Source: Candidatus Fimicola merdigallinarum (GTDB lineage: Bacteria > Bacillota > Clostridia > Lachnospirales > Anaerotignaceae). From it: 41,998 bases of DNA. Location of the stretch: NCBI GenBank assembly GCA_017694425.1, contig JADIMX010000106.1, forward strand, positions 1-41,998. Reading direction: 5' to 3'. Both the position numbers and the translations under genes were made by a program. The notes beneath the pieces were generated by a model. The model searched no databases. It was given only the letters and a program-made list of their open reading frames with translations, and had not been told where the DNA came from. Shown here piece after piece: positions 36,469 to 41,998 of this stretch. Position 1 is the stretch's first letter, and each line of letters opens with the position of its first letter.

Positions 36469-36501
36469 ACAAAAGCTAGGTATAATATACCTAACTTTTG
36501 T
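36469..36501 (-). terminator. Strong hairpin between hydA and trmL
   Basis: ACAAAAGcTAGGTATaATACCTAaCTTTTGT followed on the minus strand by a T-rich tract. Confidence 0.65.
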
Positions 36502-36601
36502 TATCGTATTAAATCAAAACCGTTATATAGCTTTTTTATTGTTGTAAATCTCTATGTCTTACAATTGAACTACTATTTATTGATTTCCACCAACAAAATT
36601 A

Positions 36602-38119
36602 TTATAACTTAACAAACTTATCCTTTGGAACGTGGCAAATTGGACATTCTTCCGGAGGTAACTCGCCTTCGTGTACATAATTACAAACGGTACATCTATA
36701 TTTTGATGTTTTAACCTCATTGTCATTTTTATTCTCACTAGAAATTTTACTACCTAACTGATAACTACGGTCCTTATAAGTTGTATGTAACATCTGTTCT
36801 GCTAAATCACTTAAAGGCTTTCCATAGAACTCTTCATATAGACGTTTAATTTCTTCATTTTCGTTACTTACTCTATTTTCTAACTGTTTATCACGACTAT
36901 ATAATCCCTGTATTCTTTTCTTTCTTAACTCGTCACCTTTAAAGGATTTATCTTTCGGCTGTCCGCCACCGCCAATACAACCACCAGGACAAGTCATAAC
37001 CTCAATAAAATGATACTGTTTTTCGCCATCTTTTATTTTATTTAATATTTTCTTTACGTTACCTGTTCCGTATATAACAGCTACATTTAATGTATAATCT
37101 CCAACATTTAAAGTAGCCTCTCTAACTTCTTCCATACCACGCACAGGCTGTAATTCATACAATGTATCAGGCGCTTTTTCTTTTGTAATAAATTCATAAG
37201 AAGTACGAAGAGCCGCCTCCATTACACCTCCTGTATTTCCAAAAATTACACCTGCACCACTTGCTTCTCCCATTAAATCATCATAATCACTATCTTCTAA
37301 ACTCTTAAAATCAATATTTTCTTCTCTTGCCCACTGTGCAAGCTCTCTTGCAGTTATAACGTAATCCATATCTCTCATATCATCAATATTATGATATTTA
37401 GCAGAAGCATTCATTTCATCTCTACGGATTTCAAACTTTTTAGCTGTACAAGGTGTTACTGCTACATTTACAATCTTTTTAGGGTCAATATTCATTTTCT
37501 TACAGAAATATGTTTTAATTGTTGGACCTTGCATTCCAATAGGACTTTTTGCACTAGAAAGATGTGGTAATATTTCTGGATAATAAATTTCTGCAAACTC
37601 TACCCAGGCCGGACAACAACTTGTAAACTGAGGTAATGGCTTATTTCCTGTTGTAATACGCTCAATTAACTCACTTGCCTCCTCCATAATTGTAAGGTCT
37701 GCACTAAAGTTTGTATCTAACACATAGTCAGCCCCCAACCTTCTTAATAAGGAAACCATTTTACCTTGAACAAAACTGCCATCTTCAAAACCAAACTCCT
37801 CGCCTAAAGAAACTCTAACAGAAGGTGATGTACTAAATATAACAATTTTTTCTGGGTCACTTATAGCATCTTTAACATTATCATATTCTTTCTTTTCCAC
37901 AATAGACTCAACTGGACATACGTTTGCACACTGACCACAATGTACACAAACCGCTGTATCCCCTGTATCTTTCAAATCGTAAGTTCCCAATACTTGAATG
38001 TAATCTTTACAAATATTTTTACACATTCCACAGTTAATACACTTTTCTTCTATTCTCATAATAGAAGGGTTGTCTAATTCAATAGGTACTCTTATTTCTG
38101 TTGATAAATGTTTACTCAT
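36602..38119 (-). CDS. [FeFe]-hydrogenase, with 2x[4Fe-4S] N-terminus and C-terminal rubredoxin-like domain
   Basis: Ferredoxin CINCGMCKNIC / CVHCGQCANVCP; H-cluster motifs FTSCCPAWVEF, VTPCTAKKFE, EVMTCPGGCIGGGGQP; C-terminal YRCTVCNYVHEGELPPEECPICHVPKDKF. Confidence 0.95.
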   Translation of the reverse strand: MSKHLSTEIRVPIELDNPSIMRIEEKCINCGMCKNICKDYIQVLGTYDLKDTGDTAVCVHCGQCANVCPVESIVEKKEYDNVKDAISDPEKIVIFSTSPSVRVSLGEEFGFEDGSFVQGKMVSLLRRLGADYVLDTNFSADLTIMEEASELIERITTGNKPLPQFTSCCPAWVEFAEIYYPEILPHLSSAKSPIGMQGPTIKTYFCKKMNIDPKKIVNVAVTPCTAKKFEIRRDEMNASAKYHNIDDMRDMDYVITARELAQWAREENIDFKSLEDSDYDDLMGEASGAGVIFGNTGGVMEAALRTSYEFITKEKAPDTLYELQPVRGMEEVREATLNVGDYTLNVAVIYGTGNVKKILNKIKDGEKQYHFIEVMTCPGGCIGGGGQPKDKSFKGDELRKKRIQGLYSRDKQLENRVSNENEEIKRLYEEFYGKPLSDLAEQMLHTTYKDRSYQLGSKISSENKNDNEVKTSKYRCTVCNYVHEGELPPEECPICHVPKDKFVKL

Positions 38120-38154
38120 TTTTATTCCTCCATTTTATATAAATTAAAATATAA

Positions 38155-38709
38155 TTAAATAAATTTTTTAACACGCATCCAAATTATATAACTTATAATT
38201 CCACCAGTAATAGCAGTAATAAATTGAGTTATAGAAAAAGTTACTTTAACAGTTTTAAATAGTATAGGCAAGTTCTGTTCTGGCACACCAATATTTCCAC
38301 TAAATAAAGGAAATAATATAAGAACTATGGTAACTCCCATAAAAATTGCTTTAAACAAAGCACCTAAAAAAATTCCTATTATTAGTCGTACGTTTTCTTT
38401 AGCCACTAAAACCTTATTTTGAAATAACCATACACTAATAGCTAATATAATATTACCTATCATAATACAAGGCATTATAAGAGGAATACCTGAAATAATG
38501 GGAGATGGTGCAATAAAAAATGCTGTTATAGGTGTAATAATAGACAGAATAATTGCACCACCTAAACCTACTACTAATACCGATAATATTATACATATAT
38601 TAATTATAGGACCTGTTACATACACAGATAGATTTTTTAAGAACTGACTTAAAATGCAAATAGATAATATTAATGCCATTTGTGTTATTTGTTTTGTTAT
38701 TAAATTCAT
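38155..38709 (-). CDS. Putative ECF transporter S component (small polytopic membrane protein)
   Basis: Five to six hydrophobic segments, LGGAIILSIITPITAFFIAPSPIISGIPLIMPCIMIGN. ATG at 38709 with SD GAAGAGG; 35 bp upstream of hydA on the same strand. Confidence 0.65.
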   Translation of the reverse strand: MNLITKQITQMALILSICILSQFLKNLSVYVTGPIINICIILSVLVVGLGGAIILSIITPITAFFIAPSPIISGIPLIMPCIMIGNIILAISVWLFQNKVLVAKENVRLIIGIFLGALFKAIFMGVTIVLILFPLFSGNIGVPEQNLPILFKTVKVTFSITQFITAITGGIISYIIWMRVKKFI

Positions 38710-38864
38710 AATAAACCTCTTCGAAAAATATTTTAATGTTTTACTTTTAAATATTTTAGCATTTTTCAAAATAATTGTAAACACTTTGTCATTGTATTAA
38801 TTTTTTCATATATATTTTATGTACAAAATTTTATACATAACTAAACTCACATACATAAAATATA

Positions 38865-38893
38865 TTGACTAAATAGCAGTAATATATTATTAT
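38865..38893 (+). promoter_or_regulatory. Promoter of the PerR-like gene
   Basis: TTGACT-17 bp-TATTAT. Confidence 0.65.
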
Positions 38894-38897
38894 TAAA

Positions 38898-38912
38898 TAA
38901 CAATGGTTATCA
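38898..38912. promoter_or_regulatory. Fur/PerR-box-like 7-1-7 site
   Basis: TAACAAT-G-GTTATCA (other strand TGATAAC-C-ATTGTTA), just downstream of the -10. Confidence 0.45.
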
Positions 38913-38938
38913 ATTAAAATATTAAGGAGCGAGGTTTT

Positions 38939-39361
38939 ATGCAAGAAATTTCAAAACTTCTTCGTGAAAAAGGCCTTAAAGTAACTCCACAGCGTCTTGC
39001 TATATATAGTATGCTTACAAGTACAAATGAGCATCCTACTGCAGAAATGTTATACAAAAAACTTGTAATTGAAAACCCTTCAATAAGCCTTGCAACTGTG
39101 TATAAAACTCTTGACTCATTCAAGCTATCTGGTATTGTAAAAGAGCTTAGTTTAGGGGAAAATTCTGCAAGGTATGATGCAATAACAAAAAAACATTCTC
39201 ACGTTGTTTGTAATTGCTGTGGTCGTGTCAAAGACATTGTTCATGAAAAATTAAACAATCTTTCTGAGAAAATATCAGACGAAATAGATTACACTATATT
39301 ATCGGAAGAGCTTGTATTCTATGGAATATGTCCGGAATGCAAAAACAAAAAACTAAATTAA
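38939..39361 (+). CDS. Fur-family regulator, PerR-like
   Basis: LREKGLKVTPQRLAIYSML, EHPTAEMLYKKL, SLATVYKTLDSF, RYDAITKKHSHVVCNCCGRVKDI, YGICPECK (CxxC zinc motifs; Asp residues at PerR-like positions). Confidence 0.9.
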   Translation: MQEISKLLREKGLKVTPQRLAIYSMLTSTNEHPTAEMLYKKLVIENPSISLATVYKTLDSFKLSGIVKELSLGENSARYDAITKKHSHVVCNCCGRVKDIVHEKLNNLSEKISDEIDYTILSEELVFYGICPECKNKKLN

Positions 39362-39365
39362 TTTT

Positions 39366-39400
39366 AAAAGCCGTTTGCTTAAGTCAGACGGCTTTTTTTA
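39366..39400 (+). terminator. Terminator after the PerR-like gene
   Basis: AAAGCCGTttgcttaagtcagACGGCTTTTTTT. Confidence 0.8.
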
Positions 39401-39461
39401 TTGAAAAAAATAAATTTTTAAATTATCCTAATATAAAAAACAATTTAAGTTGGTGATTAAT

Positions 39462-40145
39462 ATGTCAGAAAACAAAACACTTCTTTCAGAAAAAGTGGCA
39501 AAGAAAATAATTGATATGATAACAATAGAACAAAGATTTCAGGCCGGTGACAAATTGCCTAACGAAAATCTTTTAGCTAAAGAGCTAGGCATAAGCCGTA
39601 CCCCTCTTAGAGAGGCAATAAAATATCTTTCAGCAGTAAATATACTTGAAATAAAACGTGGAAAAGGAACATTTGTAAAAAATAACCCTGCCCTTAATGA
39701 TAGCTTTGGTACAGACTCCCTTGAAAATATAATAGTAAAACTTAAAGATTTATATGAAATACGACTTATAATAGAGCCTGAAATAACCTACCTAGCCTCA
39801 AAAAGAGCTACAGATGAAGAGCTAGAGAGAATTTTGTACTACGGTAAATTAACAGAAGAAAAAATATTAAATAACGAGGACAGGACTGAGTGCGACAGGG
39901 CATTTCATAGTGAAATAGCAAAATCAGCCCACAACGATTGGATTAAAAAACTTATGCCAATACTTAATAATTCTATATCAACAGCTGTAAAAGCAACTCA
40001 CATACACCCCGAAATACTACAGCATACATTAAACGACCACAGAGCCATAATGGAGTTTTTAAAAGAACGTGATGCCGAGGGTGCAAAACTTGCTATGCGT
40101 TTACATATATCAAGAGTAATAAAGGCTTTTGACTTAGATAATTAA
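39462..40145 (+). CDS. GntR-family regulator, FadR subfamily (FCD domain)
   Basis: AGDKLPNENLLAKELGISRTPLREAIKYLSAVNILEIKRGKGTFV wHTH; FCD: LYEIRLIIEPEITYLASKRATDEEL, FHSEIAKSAHN, DHRAIMEFLKERDAEGAKLAMRLHI. Confidence 0.92.
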   Translation: MSENKTLLSEKVAKKIIDMITIEQRFQAGDKLPNENLLAKELGISRTPLREAIKYLSAVNILEIKRGKGTFVKNNPALNDSFGTDSLENIIVKLKDLYEIRLIIEPEITYLASKRATDEELERILYYGKLTEEKILNNEDRTECDRAFHSEIAKSAHNDWIKKLMPILNNSISTAVKATHIHPEILQHTLNDHRAIMEFLKERDAEGAKLAMRLHISRVIKAFDLDN

Positions 40146-40150
40146 TATCT

Positions 40151-40209
40151 TGACAATTTAATTCAGTTGGATTATTATGACATTATACAACTATTAAGAT
40201 GTATAATGT
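40151..40209 (+). promoter_or_regulatory. ilvD promoter with inverted-repeat operator candidate
   Basis: TTGACA-17 bp-TATTAT, then the perfect 9 bp inverted repeat ACATTATAC (40180-40188) / GTATAATGT (40201-40209). Confidence 0.55.
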
Positions 40210-40229
40210 TTCAAAAGGGGGATATTAAA

Positions 40230-41900
40230 ATGAGAAGTGATTCAGTAAAATTAGGACCTCAGTCTGCACCTGCTCGTTCACTTATGCACGCACTAGGTCT
40301 TACTAATGAGGAGATAAAAAAACCTTTAATAGGTATTGTTAGTTCATATAATGAAATAGTTCCAGGTCATATGAACCTTGATAAAATTGTTGATGCTGTA
40401 AAATTAGGCGTAGCTATGGCAGGTGGTGTACCTATTGTTTTCCCAGCAATAGCTGTTTGTGACGGTATCGCTATGGGACATATCGGTATGAAATACTCAC
40501 TTGTAACTCGTGACCTTATAGCAGACTCTACTGAGGCTATGGCTATGGCTCACGGTTTTGATGGCCTTGTAATGGTTCCAAACTGTGATAAAAATGTTCC
40601 AGGACTTTTAATGGCAGCTGCAAGACTTAACATACCTTCAATATTTGTAAGTGGTGGGCCTATGCTTGCCGGAAGAATTAACGGTAAAAAAACAAGTCTT
40701 TCAACAATATTTGAGGCTGTTGGTGCTGTGGCTAACGGAACTATGACAGAAGAAGAACTTGACGAATACGAAAACAAAACTTGCCCTACTTGTGGCTCTT
40801 GTTCAGGTATGTACACAGCAAACAGTATGAACTGCCTTACAGAAGTTCTTGGTATGGGACTTAAAGGTAACGGAACTATTCCTGCTGTTTACTCTCAAAG
40901 AATACAGCTTGCAAAACGTGCTGGTATGCAGATTATGGAGCTTGTAAAAAATGATATTCGCCCAAGAGATATTATGACAAAAAATGCTTTCTTAAATGCA
41001 CTTACTATGGATATGGCTTTAGGCTGTTCAACAAACAGTATGCTTCACCTTCCAGCAATAGCTCACGAGGCCGGAGTTGAAATTGATGTTGATATTGCAA
41101 ATGAAATAAGCGCAAAAACACCTAACCTTTGTCATCTTGCACCAGCAGGACACACATACATAGAGGAGCTTGACGAGGCCGGCGGTATATATGCAGTTAT
41201 GAACGAAATCAATAAACTTGGACTTCTTCATACTGACTGTATGACTGTTACAGGTAAAACAGTTGGCGAAAATATAGATGGCTGTGTAAACCTTAATCCA
41301 GAGGTTATAAGACCTGTAGAAAATCCGTATAGCCAGACAGGTGGTATTGCTGTATTAAAAGGAAACCTTGCCCCTGATTCTTGTGTAGTAAAAAGAAGTG
41401 CTGTGGCAGATGAAATGATGGTACATTCAGGGCCAGCACGAGTATTTGACTGTGAAGAAGATGCTATAAAAGCCATAAAAGGTGGAAAAATAGTTGACGG
41501 TGATGTTGTTGTTATAAGATACGAAGGCCCTAAAGGTGGCCCAGGTATGAGAGAAATGCTTAACCCTACATCTGCAATAATGGGTATGGGTCTTGGTAGC
41601 ACAGTTGCACTTATAACAGACGGACGTTTCTCAGGTGCATCAAGAGGTGCATCAATAGGTCACGTTTCACCTGAGGCTGCTGTAGGCGGAAATATAGCAC
41701 TTGTAGAAGAAGGCGATATAATCGATATAAATATCCCTGAAAATACAATAAACTTCAGAGTAAGTGACGAAGAATTAGAAAAAAGACGTGCTAAATGGAC
41801 ACCAAAAACTCCTGCTGTAACAACTGGATACCTTGCAAGATATTCAGCAATGGTTACTTCCGGTAATAGAGGTGCTATACTCGAAGTACCTAAAAAATAA
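40230..41900 (+). CDS. ilvD: Dihydroxy-acid dehydratase
   Basis: [113 protein letters not shown] at 40230 with GGGGG SD is preferred over 40167. Confidence 0.96.
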   Translation: MRSDSVKLGPQSAPARSLMHALGLTNEEIKKPLIGIVSSYNEIVPGHMNLDKIVDAVKLGVAMAGGVPIVFPAIAVCDGIAMGHIGMKYSLVTRDLIADSTEAMAMAHGFDGLVMVPNCDKNVPGLLMAAARLNIPSIFVSGGPMLAGRINGKKTSLSTIFEAVGAVANGTMTEEELDEYENKTCPTCGSCSGMYTANSMNCLTEVLGMGLKGNGTIPAVYSQRIQLAKRAGMQIMELVKNDIRPRDIMTKNAFLNALTMDMALGCSTNSMLHLPAIAHEAGVEIDVDIANEISAKTPNLCHLAPAGHTYIEELDEAGGIYAVMNEINKLGLLHTDCMTVTGKTVGENIDGCVNLNPEVIRPVENPYSQTGGIAVLKGNLAPDSCVVKRSAVADEMMVHSGPARVFDCEEDAIKAIKGGKIVDGDVVVIRYEGPKGGPGMREMLNPTSAIMGMGLGSTVALITDGRFSGASRGASIGHVSPEAAVGGNIALVEEGDIIDINIPENTINFRVSDEELEKRRAKWTPKTPAVTTGYLARYSAMVTSGNRGAILEVPKK

Positions 41901-41942
41901 AATATCCTTAAAAAAGCTAATAACTAATATTTACATAAAACT

Positions 41943-41975
41943 AAAAAGACAGTCATTAATTTGGCTGTCTTTTTA
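41943..41975 (+). terminator. Terminator after ilvD
   Basis: AAAAAGACAGtcattaatttggCTGTCTTTTT. Confidence 0.8.
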
Positions 41976-41998
41976 AATTTAAATATATATAATAAATC

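Noticed and set aside
36510-36600. Considered whether the repeat-like segment next to hydA could be a tracrRNA or CRISPR leader
   Set aside because: No cas genes or repeat arrays nearby; similarity to the IS200-relic flank is the simpler explanation.

Overview
This is a low-GC, spore-forming Firmicutes (Clostridia-like) chromosomal segment. It is mostly ordinary housekeeping gene content. On the minus strand there is a long cluster: recN, argR, nadK, tlyA, dxs, a DUF212/PAP2-like gene, ispA, xseB, xseA, nusB, an Asp23 gene, an NSS transporter, and the complete spoIIIAH-AA operon. On the plus strand there is a LytTR regulator followed by an aroF-tyrA-aroA operon. Next come a tRNA region with a tandem tRNA-Gly/tRNA-Arg duplication, a minus-strand block (phosphodiesterase, rdgB, GerMN, amidase, LonB-like protease, rimI, tsaB, tsaE), an M23 peptidase, trmL, an ECF S-component plus [FeFe]-hydrogenase/rubredoxin fusion divergent from a PerR-like regulator, and a GntR regulator next to ilvD. 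The most interesting non-routine observations are: (1) a LytTR regulator whose only plausible start behind a perfect Shine-Dalgarno is ATT; (2) a badly decayed IS200-type tnpA, absent from the ORF track, whose flanking sequences resemble three other short intergenic segments (possible IS200-derived mini-elements doubling as terminators); (3) an apparent C-terminal frameshift at an A6 tract in a flavodoxin-family gene; (4) a PerR/ECF/hydrogenase-rubredoxin locus with a structured intergenic region; (5) a small, very basic, uncharacterised protein with its own promoter ahead of tsaE-tsaB-rimI; (6) several palindromic operator candidates. I see no clear evidence of a wholly new defence-type or CRISPR-like system. 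All family assignments were made by eye from the sequence without database searches.
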